DNA from: Puniceicoccales bacterium | Lineage (GTDB): Bacteria; Verrucomicrobiota; Verrucomicrobiia; Opitutales; JAIRLM01 | Assembly: GCA_031254835.1 (NCBI GenBank) | Contig: JAIRTQ010000060.1 | Location: forward strand, 1 to 8,191 | Direction of reading: 5' to 3' | Length of the DNA stretch: 8,191 nt | Shown here: one piece after another, positions 1 to 6,774 of the stretch | Layout of the letters: each line of letters starts with the position of its first letter | How positions within the stretch are numbered: position 1 is the stretch's first letter | The notes under the pieces: model-generated | What the model saw: only the letters and a program-made list of their open reading frames with translations | Database searches by the model: none | Told to the model about the DNA's origin: nothing | Program-made: the position numbers and the translations under genes

Positions 1-1
1 C

Positions 2-151
2 AATGTCACCCGGGAGCGCATCCGCCAAATTGAGGCCAAGGCTCTCCGAAAAATGCGCCATCCGGTCCGCATTCGTCAGCTCAACGGTTACTTCGAAGCT
101 ACGATCAGAATGGGCCAGAAGGGTTTCGACGACTTTAAAAAGACCAAATAG
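2..151 (+). CDS. rpoD: RNA polymerase primary sigma factor RpoD, C-terminal end (partial)
   Basis: The left edge cuts into the 3' end of a primary sigma factor gene; 49 codons and a TAG stop (149-151) remain. The translation begins NVTRERIRQIEAKALRKM and continues RHPVRIRQL. This is the near-invariant second half of the helix-turn-helix of sigma-70 region 4.2, which contacts the -35 promoter element. After the usual end of region 4.2 the protein runs on for about 22 residues (NGYFEATIRMGQKGFDDFKK), a tail longer than that of E. coli RpoD and ending in basic residues. The close match to the RpoD consensus, rather than to the divergent region 4 of alternative sigma factors, supports the housekeeping factor. 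The start and regions 1-3 lie outside the window. The next gene, kdsB, is on the opposite strand and converges on it with a 70-base gap. I see no clear intrinsic terminator in that gap. Confidence 0.93.
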   Translation, partial: NVTRERIRQIEAKALRKMRHPVRIRQLNGYFEATIRMGQKGFDDFKKTK

Positions 152-221
152 GCGGCCAGTCGAGCAAGTTTTGCGCCGGGGATGCCGCAGAGAACGGACG
201 GTCCTCCCTGTCGAGTTGAGC

Positions 222-971
222 TCACTTCACCCGCCGAGCGACAATCTGCCGCGCGCTGGCCAAATCTTCGGCCGTATCGATGGCCGGTGCGGAGTGCTCC
301 ACGGCCACCGTGCCGATGCGGAGGCCGGCCTGCAGGAAGCGCAGCTGCTCCAGACTCTCCGCCCGAGCAAGGGAGCTGTCAGACAAAGAGGAGAACTGCT
401 CCAAAGCACTCCGCCGGTAGAGATAGATTCCCATGTGGCCCCAGTGCAGCTGCCGTTCCACCCAGCGGTTCCGTGGACAGTCCCGGATAAACGGTATGGG
501 GCAGCGGGAGAAGTAGAGCGCCTCGCCGCCGTGGCCGCGGACCACCTTCACGACGGACGGATCATCCAGATCGGCGCCGTCCCGAATGGGATAGACGGGC
601 GTGAGCAGATCGTAGGGGCCATTCTCTAAAGCTTTCTCCATGAGCAACTCAACCGTAGCCGGCTCCAAAAAAGGCTCGTCGGCCTGCAAATTCACGATGC
701 AATCGCCGGAGAGCTGCTCCAAGACACTGCCGATGCGTTCCGTTCCCGTAGAACAGCTTTCTTTGGTCAGGAGACAGCGGCCGCCCCAGCTCTCCACCGC
801 CCGTCGCACCAAATGCGATTCGCTTAGCAGTAGAACCTCATCGGCACCGCGTACAGCCAGCGCCGCCTCCCAGACATGGCGCAGAACCGGCTTCCCGCCT
901 AAATCGGCCAAGACCTTCCCCGGTAGCCGCGTGGAACCGTAGCGAGCCGGAATGACGAGCGAGAACCTCAC
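222..971 (-). CDS. kdsB: 3-deoxy-manno-octulosonate cytidylyltransferase (CMP-Kdo synthetase)
   Basis: This cytosolic enzyme activates Kdo with CTP to CMP-Kdo for the lipopolysaccharide inner core, so it marks a Gram-negative outer membrane. From the GTG start the protein is about 249 residues, the usual family length. In order it shows the N-terminal nucleotide-binding motif IPARYGSTRLPGK, the TGTERI segment, the metal/substrate motif NLQADEPF (family form usually VQGDEP), YFSRCPIPFIRD, GIYLYRR, ESLEQLRFL and a C-terminal IDTAEDL. Nothing essential seems missing. An upstream in-frame ATG (1017-1019) would add 16 residues (MANFCLQVPRKGLYGA). I prefer the GTG at 969-971 because family members begin almost directly at the (M)xFxxVIPAR strand. 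The ATG form cannot be excluded: a GGGAA sits immediately before it. The gene is divergent from the BI-1 family gene and converges on rpoD. Confidence 0.93.
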   Translation of the reverse strand: MRFSLVIPARYGSTRLPGKVLADLGGKPVLRHVWEAALAVRGADEVLLLSESHLVRRAVESWGGRCLLTKESCSTGTERIGSVLEQLSGDCIVNLQADEPFLEPATVELLMEKALENGPYDLLTPVYPIRDGADLDDPSVVKVVRGHGGEALYFSRCPIPFIRDCPRNRWVERQLHWGHMGIYLYRRSALEQFSSLSDSSLARAESLEQLRFLQAGLRIGTVAVEHSAPAIDTAEDLASARQIVARRVK

Positions 972-980
972 GGCCCCATA

Positions 981-996
981 GAGTCCCTTTCGGGGG
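981..996 (-). other. Small hairpin just upstream of the kdsB GTG start
   Basis: On the minus strand GTCCC, a six-base CCGAAA loop and GGGAC form a short stem-loop about ten bases before the proposed GTG of kdsB. If transcription starts upstream, it would lie in the leader and could affect ribosome access, and its GGGA is also the only Shine-Dalgarno-like purine run nearby. A five-pair stem is small and may be chance. If the upstream ATG is the true start, the hairpin lies inside the coding region. Confidence 0.25.
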
Positions 997-1078
997 ACCT
1001 GTAAGCAAAAATTTGCCATTTCCCGTACATTTCCGCCCGGCGAGAGGCGTGGATTGGGAATTTTTCGGGGAAAAGGGA

Positions 1079-1107
1079 TTGACGGCGCTGAGGAGATTTC
1101 CTAGAAA
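1079..1107 (+). promoter_or_regulatory. Sigma-70-type promoter of the BI-1 family gene, ending just before its ATG
   Basis: TTGACG at 1079-1084 matches five of six bases of the -35 consensus. It is followed by an exact 17-base spacer and TAGAAA at 1102-1107, four of six in the -10 consensus. A start site about seven bases further on would fall at roughly 1113-1115, essentially on the ATG at 1115. A transcript from this promoter would be leaderless or nearly so. This agrees with the lack of a well-placed Shine-Dalgarno: the only purine run, AGGAG at 1090-1094, is about 20 bases from the ATG, too far. The prediction is from sequence only. Confidence 0.5.
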
Positions 1108-1114
1108 AACGGCG

Positions 1115-1864
1115 ATGAATTACCGCGAAACGACGAATCCTGCGATGCGAGAGGGTGCCTTTCGGGCCCTGTCCGGAAGCCCGGCCTTGGGTGCGATGAC
1201 AGCGCGAGGAACCTTCGGCCGTACGGCCATCTTGCTTCTACTGGCCATCGGCGCGGCCGTTTTTTCTTGGACTAATCCCTACGTGGATCCGGCTGCGATA
1301 GGAGCCAAGCTGGCCATCTTCAGCTTGGTGGGCTTTGGCCTGGCGCTGGCCACCATCTTTCGCATGGACTGGTCGCCCTACACCGCACCGGCCTATGCCA
1401 TCGCCGAAGGTCTCGTGCTGGGCACCATTTCTCGCCTTCTCAATGGCGTCTACCCTGGCATCGTGGCCCAAGCGGTGGCACTTACCTTTGCCGTCTTCGC
1501 CGCCATGCTGCTGCTCTATCGCTTCCGCATTATTCAGGTGACGGACCGCTTCCGTACCATCGTCGTGGCCGCCACGGCCGCCATCTGCGCCGTTTACCTG
1601 CTCTCGCTGCTGCTGCGACTTTTCGGCGGCACGGGCATGGGCTTTCTACAGCAGGCCACGCCGTTCGGCATCATTTTTAGTCTCCTCGTGGTAGCCATCG
1701 CCGCTCTCAATCTGGTAATCAACTTCGATTTCATAGAGCGGGTATCTCGCTATGGTGCACCAAAGTACATGGAATGGTATGCCGCTTTCGGCCTGATTTT
1801 GACCCTCCTCTGGCTCTACGTGGAAGTGCTCAATCTTCTCAGCAAATTGCGCCAGGATCGCTAG
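1115..1864 (+). CDS. Bax inhibitor-1/YccA family integral membrane protein
   Basis: This is a 249-residue polytopic inner-membrane protein of the BI-1/YccA (UPF0005) family. Some bacterial members act as pH-sensitive calcium leak channels, and YccA modulates the FtsH protease; which role applies here cannot be read from sequence. Seven hydrophobic segments fall at about residues 34-52, 62-82, 90-108, 117-135, 149-168, 180-202 and 219-243. Diagnostic motifs are YTAPAYAIAEGLVLGTIS (residues 89-106), NFDFIE (203-208, with the acidic residues placed in the conserved sixth helix/loop) and the C-terminal YGAPKYMEWYAAFGL. The soluble N-terminus carries the SNPA-like TTNPA seen in this subfamily. I chose the ATG at 1115, not an earlier in-frame start at 1013, because the intervening 34 codons do not look like the family and a promoter lies there. 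It stands alone, with a possible terminator after it. Confidence 0.9.
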   Translation: MNYRETTNPAMREGAFRALSGSPALGAMTARGTFGRTAILLLLAIGAAVFSWTNPYVDPAAIGAKLAIFSLVGFGLALATIFRMDWSPYTAPAYAIAEGLVLGTISRLLNGVYPGIVAQAVALTFAVFAAMLLLYRFRIIQVTDRFRTIVVAATAAICAVYLLSLLLRLFGGTGMGFLQQATPFGIIFSLLVVAIAALNLVINFDFIERVSRYGAPKYMEWYAAFGLILTLLWLYVEVLNLLSKLRQDR

Positions 1865-1928
1865 CTGAGTCGGACAGTCCGCGCCCCTCCTTCTTCCTCT
1901 CGAAACCGGGCCGACGAGCCGCCGGCTT

Positions 1929-1973
1929 GGCCGTGCGGGGTTAGCGTCTATCTCACGGCCGTGTCAATTTTTT
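1929..1973 (+). terminator. Possible weak terminator after the BI-1 family gene
   Basis: GGCCGTG (1929-1935) and CACGGCC (1954-1960) can pair into a seven-base stem with an 18-base loop, and six T residues follow at 1968-1973. The seven bases between stem and T-run, together with the large loop, make this a poor match to a canonical intrinsic terminator. Its place about 65 bases after the stop codon fits a termination role. Confidence 0.3.
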
Positions 1974-2014
1974 GCTGGCCTTTGCGGCAGTAGCTGGTAC
2001 CTTCTCGGTCTATT

Positions 2015-3787
2015 GTGCCGCTCAGAAGATTAGAGCAGTCCCCTGCCTTTGTTTCCTCTTCGCTCTACGGCCTCGCGCCGAAAAGTGTCGATCCGCAATT
2101 TTTAGACGATCCATTGGGTCCGGAGCCGGCCGGTTTGCGGCATTCTGCAGAAGATTTCTCCGCGATGAAGGGTCTCGACGTCACCACTTTGCTGGACCGA
2201 TGGCCACCGGACATAGATGGCCATGACGCAGAGCGCTGCGCGCAGTGGGACAGGCTCATAGAGCGACTAGTTTGGATACCGGAACGGAAGACGGAGCCCT
2301 ATGATCCCAGCGCAATTGTTCCCATCTTCTCGCAAAAATTGGTAATCCTAATTACCGAAAACTATGCCGCTACGGACGAACCGAAAAAGCTCTGCCTATA
2401 TCGAGAGAAGTTAGCAAATTTTCAGGGAGAGTTGGCGACCCTCCACGGCGAAATGCTCAGAAATCCCGATTGGTCAAAGCGCATGCGCTACGTGGCAGCG
2501 GACGGGCTAATGGAGTACCACCTCTTTGCGGTAGAACGCGCCGCGCGTCCGGACGGCTGGGCCATTCCGGAAGATCGAAAAATACGGAACCTCATCCTAG
2601 AGGGCTCTGGAGTAAGGGGCGTCGCGTACCTGACCGCATTGAAAATTTTGCTAGATCCGCTTAGCAATGGAGACCTTATCGATTCTTCCCGGCTCAAAAT
2701 CAATGGCACATCGTCCGGCGGTCTGGCCGCCGTCGCTGCCGCCCTTTGCTTGGACAACATGGAGAGCATCTATGAGGAAATTATTCACTCCGTTTCTGCG
2801 GGTAAGTGCTCCGAAGAAACCAAGCGCCGTTTCGCACGCCACTATCCCTCGCTGCGGCTGGACAGCTCTCCTGTCAGCTTCAACACTTTGGAATTGGTAG
2901 AGCACTTCGATTGGCAAATTAGCAAAAAGGTACAAGATTGGCTGCGGATCAATTTCCGGGCCGGTTTCGGCTCCATTCCTCAACTCAATGGAGTGCAAAT
3001 TGCTCGTCTACGGAAATTACAAGCGGGAGGGAAAAACGGACGGAAGGTCGACGAAAGCAGAGAAGAAAAAATGATCACCTTTGGCGATCTTGCCCTGCTG
3101 CGGTCCATTGGGGCACCCTTTCACGATCTCGCCCTAATGCTGACAGACGAAAGTACTTACCAAGTCATCTACGCCGACGCCGCTTATACGCCCGATTTGC
3201 CTATCGTCTATGCTTTGCGTGGGACTATAGCCTACCCTGTCCTATTTGAAGAATGCAGCCTCCCTGCCCGATTGCTTGCGCCGGCCATCACGGACGACGG
3301 CCGCTGGCACGTCATTGGAGACGGCTCAACGTGCGTCAACACTCCCCTAGATTCGAACGATGGACTAAACCCTCAGCAGCGGCTCATCCTTACTTTCGAC
3401 AAAAACGGCAGCAGGAAGATTCGCACCGCAGCGGTAGTTGCCCCAATCGAAGCGAAGCGACGGCCGACTTCGACCGGGCCGCTGCAGAAAGTAACGCAAG
3501 TTTCCGCCATTCAAGGGAACGCACTCCAAAAACAGCTGCGGAAGTCGTCTACCGTGGATAATTCGTTTTGGCGCCAGCTCTTGGACATCCTCGTGAGAAA
3601 GGCACGTATGTACGAGTTGCTCGAACAAAACATGTCACGCAATCATGGGCGAGTAAAACTTGATCCTAAAGTCTATCAGCGACATACCGCAGTTCTCCCA
3701 TGCGGAAGTGTGGGGCTACTCGACCTTAATTCAACGGAACGGCAGAGGAGAGGAAGGCCCTACTCACTTCTGCGGACATCATCGTAA
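2015..3787 (+). CDS. Patatin-like phospholipase domain protein, candidate secreted effector
   Basis: This predicted acyl hydrolase is 590 residues from the GTG at 2015. The patatin fold (PF01734) spans about residues 190-445. It has the glycine-rich oxyanion loop GSGVRG (197-202), the nucleophile elbow GTSSG (231-235, catalytic Ser233), the ITFGDLALL segment (354-362), the pre-Asp region LRGTIAYPVLF (401-411) and the catalytic Asp in IGDGSTCVNTPL (Asp436). The Ser-Asp dyad is therefore intact, although the usual DGG/DGA reads DGS. About 190 N-terminal and 145 C-terminal residues match nothing I recognise; the C-terminus is basic. No signal peptide or membrane helix is visible. An ATG at 2165 would give 540 residues; GTG keeps a serine-containing N-terminus, and neither start has a good ribosome site. 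The architecture recalls ExoU/VipD-type phospholipases delivered into eukaryotic cells, but a self-membrane lipase or an anti-phage patatin is also possible. Neighbours are housekeeping genes. Confidence 0.82.
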   Translation: MPLRRLEQSPAFVSSSLYGLAPKSVDPQFLDDPLGPEPAGLRHSAEDFSAMKGLDVTTLLDRWPPDIDGHDAERCAQWDRLIERLVWIPERKTEPYDPSAIVPIFSQKLVILITENYAATDEPKKLCLYREKLANFQGELATLHGEMLRNPDWSKRMRYVAADGLMEYHLFAVERAARPDGWAIPEDRKIRNLILEGSGVRGVAYLTALKILLDPLSNGDLIDSSRLKINGTSSGGLAAVAAALCLDNMESIYEEIIHSVSAGKCSEETKRRFARHYPSLRLDSSPVSFNTLELVEHFDWQISKKVQDWLRINFRAGFGSIPQLNGVQIARLRKLQAGGKNGRKVDESREEKMITFGDLALLRSIGAPFHDLALMLTDESTYQVIYADAAYTPDLPIVYALRGTIAYPVLFEECSLPARLLAPAITDDGRWHVIGDGSTCVNTPLDSNDGLNPQQRLILTFDKNGSRKIRTAAVVAPIEAKRRPTSTGPLQKVTQVSAIQGNALQKQLRKSSTVDNSFWRQLLDILVRKARMYELLEQNMSRNHGRVKLDPKVYQRHTAVLPCGSVGLLDLNSTERQRRGRPYSLLRTSS

Positions 3788-3788
3788 G

Positions 3789-3802
3789 GGCTCATTTGAG
3801 CC
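3789..3802 (+). repeat. Perfect small inverted repeat directly after the patatin-like gene
   Basis: GGCTC, a four-base ATTT loop and GAGCC form a perfect short hairpin starting one base after the TAA stop of the patatin-like gene. No T-run follows, so it is not a standard intrinsic terminator. It may protect the 3' end of the transcript, aid factor-dependent termination, or be chance. Confidence 0.3.
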
Positions 3803-3926
3803 GACTCCGCAGGGAAATAGCCCATGAAGTTGCCGCCGGCTCGACCTAGCGGGGCTTTGGCGGCGCGCAATTTTTCCAGCGCCCGTTTCCCATTGCCATC
3901 CGGTCCATTCGCTGCGAAATTACCCC

Positions 3927-4682
3927 GTGGCCCAGCTGTCCGACATCGTCACCTTTTGCGCGGAACTGCTTCATCAGGAATGCTTTTCCGACTACCCGGA
4001 TGCCTATAATGGTCTACAGGTGCAGAATAGCGGCACGATTGGAAAGATCGCCGCCGCCGTCGATGGAAATTTGGCCTCCATCCGCGGCGCCATCGGCGTC
4101 GGCGCGGATCTGCTCGTCGTCCATCACGGCCTTTTCTGGGGGAAGCCGCTCCCCCTCGTGGGCCGAAATTTTGAAAAAGTTCGGCTGCTCATGGAAAACG
4201 GATTGGCGCTCTACTCCTGCCACCTGCCCCTCGATTGCCATCCGCAGATCGGCAACAACGCGAGCATTATGGCCAAACTCGGACTGCCCCTGTGTGAAGA
4301 AATCGACAGCGGCGGGCACAATTTCACCCTGCCCATCGGCGACGGCGGCGGAGTGGGACGCGACGTTTTTCTTCGGACACTGCTTGCGCTTTTCCCGCGG
4401 ACGGTCGCCATGGAATACGGTCCCAAGCAGATCGGCCGAATTTTGGTTTGCTCCGGAGGTGGCGGAGGACTCATTGCGAACTTGGACGGCGGCAACTTTG
4501 ACAGCGTTCTTACCGGAGAAGCGCCTCGCCATTTTTTCGATTTTGCCCTAGAAAATGGCTTGAACGCCTATGTTTGCGGCCACTACGCCACGGAAACGTT
4601 CGGCGTCGAAAATTTGGCAAAGGCAGTAGCGGAAAAGTTCTCTCTTCCATGGCAATGGATCGGCGAGGATTGCCCACTCTAA
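3927..4682 (+). CDS. Nif3-like dinuclear metal center protein (YbgI/GTP cyclohydrolase I type 2 family)
   Basis: This is a 251-residue cytosolic protein of the Nif3/YbgI family, hexameric toroids with a two-metal site and a poorly defined physiological role. GTP cyclohydrolase-like activity has been reported for some members. The expected metal ligands are present: the pair in LLVVHHGLFW (His66, His67), Asp103 within SCHLPLDCHPQIGNN, and His219 and Glu223 in GHYATETFG. The N-terminus (LSDIVTFCAELL then NGLQV) aligns with the family start, which supports the GTG at 3927; no Shine-Dalgarno precedes it. The length matches compact YbgI-type members, and the PII-like insertion of longer homologues is absent. 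It is separated by 139 bases from the patatin-like gene and is the first gene of a probable operon with the RDD and BatD-like genes. The function of the family remains uncertain, so I give no symbol. Confidence 0.92.
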   Translation: MAQLSDIVTFCAELLHQECFSDYPDAYNGLQVQNSGTIGKIAAAVDGNLASIRGAIGVGADLLVVHHGLFWGKPLPLVGRNFEKVRLLMENGLALYSCHLPLDCHPQIGNNASIMAKLGLPLCEEIDSGGHNFTLPIGDGGGVGRDVFLRTLLALFPRTVAMEYGPKQIGRILVCSGGGGGLIANLDGGNFDSVLTGEAPRHFFDFALENGLNAYVCGHYATETFGVENLAKAVAEKFSLPWQWIGEDCPL

Positions 4683-4732
4683 ATTCGGCAAAATTCCCTT
4701 GCGGCGGCAGGATCGAAGGGCAGAATGACCCC

Positions 4733-5260
4733 ATGGCTTCCGCAAAAAATGTTCGTCCGGCGCCACTTCCTGGACGGATCCTGGCCTACCTGCTGGATAT
4801 GGTCCTCGCCCTGCTCGTGGCGCTAACTTTTTTGCTGTGGTGGATTTATCCGCGCTTTCACGCAGAGGGCTGGGCTCTACTCCAACAGCTACGGCTGGAG
4901 GGCATTACTGGCGCGAATTTTCTAGCGCAGCTCCCGGACGGGGACCGTTCGGCCCTAATTCGCCTGCTGCTGGCGACCCAATTGACAGTTACGGCCACTG
5001 TCACGGCTTATTTTTGGCTCTCGGAACTTTTGAGCGGCGGCAGTTCGCTGGGCAAGTGCATGTTCCGCCTGAGAGTAGCCGATATCGGCAGTGGCAAACG
5101 GCCGGGCCCAGGCAGGCTGCTTTTGCGAAGCGCCGTATCTTCTATCTGTCTGACTGTGAGCTCTCTATTGCTGCTTCCGAATTTTCTCTGGGGCCTCTTC
5201 AGAAAAGATCGCCGCTGCTGGCATGACCTGCTTTCCGGCAGCAAGGTGGAGCGCTACTAG
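4733..5260 (+). CDS. RDD family integral membrane protein
   Basis: This small inner-membrane protein (175 residues from the ATG at 4733) has the RDD-family layout. A first hydrophobic helix lies at about 16-38, with the conserved Arg15 and Asp22 in GRILAYLLDMVLALL. A second lies at about 76-100 and ends in the family motif SGGSSLGKCMFRLRV. A third lies at about 129-153, followed by the conserved RCWHDLLSGSKV, which carries the late Asp. RDD proteins are proposed transporters or accessory membrane proteins; a substrate cannot be inferred. The gap to the Nif3-like gene is 50 bases, and an AGGG about 12 bases before the ATG may serve as a weak ribosome site. The reading frame is open further upstream, overlapping the Nif3-like gene, but that extension is basic and unlike the family. 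The next gene follows within about 10-40 bases, which supports co-transcription. Confidence 0.85.
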   Translation: MASAKNVRPAPLPGRILAYLLDMVLALLVALTFLLWWIYPRFHAEGWALLQQLRLEGITGANFLAQLPDGDRSALIRLLLATQLTVTATVTAYFWLSELLSGGSSLGKCMFRLRVADIGSGKRPGPGRLLLRSAVSSICLTVSSLLLLPNFLWGLFRKDRRCWHDLLSGSKVERY

Positions 5261-5302
5261 ACGCCGCACTTGCCATGCGGGCCGGATGCGCTAGAAGGGG
5301 CC

Positions 5303-6577
5303 GTGTCTCTGGGAACGTTCTGTCGTGCCGTGGCCGTCGGTTTTTTCACAATCTTTCCAGCCCTAGCCGTTGCCTTCTCTCTGTCGGCCCGCTTCGAACC
5401 GGAGGAGATCGCCCTGGACGGTCGAACGCAGTTCGTCGTGGAGACGGTCGGACTGGGCCGAGCGAAAATATTGGAAATATCTAGCGTGGAGGGAATTACC
5501 CTTCAGCGGCTCGGCAGTGCGCATCGGGTCCAGTCGGACGGCACGGTGGCATCGACGCTGACCTACCTGGCCGTCCCGCAGAAAACAGGACTGCACACCC
5601 TCGTAGGCGCAACGGCTCTTATTGGAGATGACTCCGTTCCCCTTCCAACGGCTCACCTTACGGTACGTGCCCCAACGGAAGCCGCCCTCCGGAATGGCCA
5701 GCTGCCGCCCGTGGTCCAACGGCTTCATCTTCACGTCGACGGTCTGCCGAAGCAGCTCTACGTTGGCCAGATCGTGCCCATCGAAATCGCGCTTAGCGTG
5801 CCAAATGGGATCCGCGTGCGGGTCAGCGAAGGAATGCCGCAGAAGATAGGGGAGAGCTTTCGACTGGGCCGGAGTTCCGACCTTCCGCTGGAACAGATGG
5901 TCGAACTCCGCGACCCCAGCTCCGGCGAGGCCCGCTGGCGCACGTCAATCTCGGCCATCGCTCCCGGAGAGCTCAGCCTGGCCTTCGCCCTAGGCCTAGA
6001 AGTCGCGGAAGAGCTGCCACTGCTGGTGCCCGGTTCTGCCGTAAGAAACTGGGCAACACTTTTCACAGCCGAGTCTTGGGCTCCCGTATCGCTGTCTTCC
6101 GTCCTTCACGGCGTCAGCGCCATCCCCCTTCCATCGGCCGGCCGACCGAAAAATTTCAGCGGCGCCATTGGGAAATTTTTTCTCCCGGAACCGGCCAAAG
6201 TTCGCTGCGAGGGCGGCATCGTCGAGGTGCAGCTGACGGTGGAGGGGGAGGGCAATTTCGGCACGCTCGTACCGCCGCCCCTTTCCCTGGATCAGGGTCG
6301 CGTTCTGCGGCAAACACGGAAGATATTCCAGCCCGGTGACTCGCTCGGCTTAGGCGGCTCCGTAACATTTTCCTATTTTCTCGCCGACCGGCAGGCGGAT
6401 GACGGCACAGCCACCTTCTCCTTTCCGTATTTTAATCCGGAAAGTGGCAGCTATGAATGCATCTCGACGCCGCTCTGGGGTGGACCCGCTCGCCCGAAGA
6501 AGCTGGAGACAAGCGAAATAGTGCCAGGCTACCTGCGCCAGTCGCAAAGCTCAAATCTCCAAATTCAATGCAAATAG
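5303..6577 (+). CDS. BatD-like (aerotolerance-related) periplasmic protein, apparently lacking its C-terminal anchor
   Basis: This is a protein of about 424 residues resembling BatD, the oxygen-tolerance protein usually encoded beside MoxR/DUF58/BatA/BatB genes. An N-terminal signal-like segment (one Arg, then AVAVGFFTIFPALAVAFSL) suggests export. Repeated beta-rich domains follow. Numbered from a TTG at 5270, the diagnostic BatD block is RPKNFSGAIGKFFL (292-305), then VEVQLTVEGEGNF (318-330) with VPPPL, and SFPYFNPESGSYE (384-396). BatD proteins normally continue through a linker into a membrane helix. Here the protein stops about 40 residues after the last beta domain, with a polar tail and no hydrophobic segment. 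I prefer the GTG at 5303 because it gives a clean signal peptide; the TTG at 5270 would put acidic residues in front. AAGGGG lies only two bases before the GTG, so the start is uncertain. No BatA/BatB/TPR partner is visible. Confidence 0.75.
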   Translation: MSLGTFCRAVAVGFFTIFPALAVAFSLSARFEPEEIALDGRTQFVVETVGLGRAKILEISSVEGITLQRLGSAHRVQSDGTVASTLTYLAVPQKTGLHTLVGATALIGDDSVPLPTAHLTVRAPTEAALRNGQLPPVVQRLHLHVDGLPKQLYVGQIVPIEIALSVPNGIRVRVSEGMPQKIGESFRLGRSSDLPLEQMVELRDPSSGEARWRTSISAIAPGELSLAFALGLEVAEELPLLVPGSAVRNWATLFTAESWAPVSLSSVLHGVSAIPLPSAGRPKNFSGAIGKFFLPEPAKVRCEGGIVEVQLTVEGEGNFGTLVPPPLSLDQGRVLRQTRKIFQPGDSLGLGGSVTFSYFLADRQADDGTATFSFPYFNPESGSYECISTPLWGGPARPKKLETSEIVPGYLRQSQSSNLQIQCK

Positions 6578-6621
6578 GCCGGTGCCATTTTCGCAGAGCG
6601 TACCGTCCCGGTCGAAAAAAA

Positions 6622-6659
6622 TTTCCCGTAGAGCGCCCATTTGTCCCACTATCGGGAAA
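6622..6659. repeat. Inverted repeat between two A-tracts
   Basis: TTTCCCG (6622-6628) and CGGGAAA (6653-6659) are exact inverted repeats with a 24-base loop. Read on the minus strand, the stem is followed at once by seven T residues, as in an intrinsic terminator facing left, but no minus-strand gene needs one. On the plus strand there is no T-run. It could be a residual regulatory or recombination site, or chance. Confidence 0.3.
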
Positions 6660-6736
6660 AAACGGCCATTGACGACTTCTTCTCCCCGATCGTCCCTCCG
6701 ATCACACACATGGCCCCGCGCCTATTTGGAGTCGTC

Positions 6737-6764
6737 TTGCGGTTTTTCCGAAAATTTGTATACT
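6737..6764 (+). promoter_or_regulatory. Sigma-70-type promoter of the right-edge gene, ending ten bases before its ATG
   Basis: TTGCGG (6737-6742, four of six matches to the -35 consensus), a 16-base spacer and TATACT (6759-6764, five of six matches to the -10 consensus) form a good housekeeping promoter. The expected start site at about 6771 leaves only around four bases before the ATG at 6775, too few for a Shine-Dalgarno. The layout echoes the promoter of the BI-1 family gene. Confidence 0.5.
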
Positions 6765-6774
6765 CCGTTGTTGT

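Larger units (their letters stand above)
6578..6774. other. Non-coding interval between the BatD-like gene and the right-edge gene
   Basis: These 197 bases hold no convincing reading frame. They contain two A-tracts (6615-6621 and 6657-6662) and an inverted repeat. A good promoter lies at the right end. I see no tRNA, transposase remnant or terminal repeat. Confidence 0.5.

Noticed and set aside
152..221. Possible bidirectional terminator between rpoD and kdsB
   Set aside because: Only very short complementary stretches are present and no T-run follows a stem on either strand.
3..629. Plus-strand open frame of 208 codons across the kdsB region
   Set aside because: It lies antisense to kdsB, overlaps the end of rpoD in another frame and gives an Arg/Pro-rich product without family motifs. 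KdsB motifs on the minus strand are unmistakable.
3893..3922. Possible promoter in front of the Nif3-like gene
   Set aside because: TTGCCA is a fair -35 element, but the bases at the -10 distance (GAAATT or AAATTA) match the consensus poorly.
3824..4009. Short open frame of 61 codons between the patatin-like and Nif3-like genes
   Set aside because: It overlaps the start of the Nif3-like gene in another frame, is Ala/Pro/Arg-rich and has no convincing start signals.
4014..4532. Minus-strand open frame of 172 codons
   Set aside because: It is antisense to the Nif3-like gene, whose metal-ligand motifs are intact on the plus strand. The antisense product has no recognisable features.
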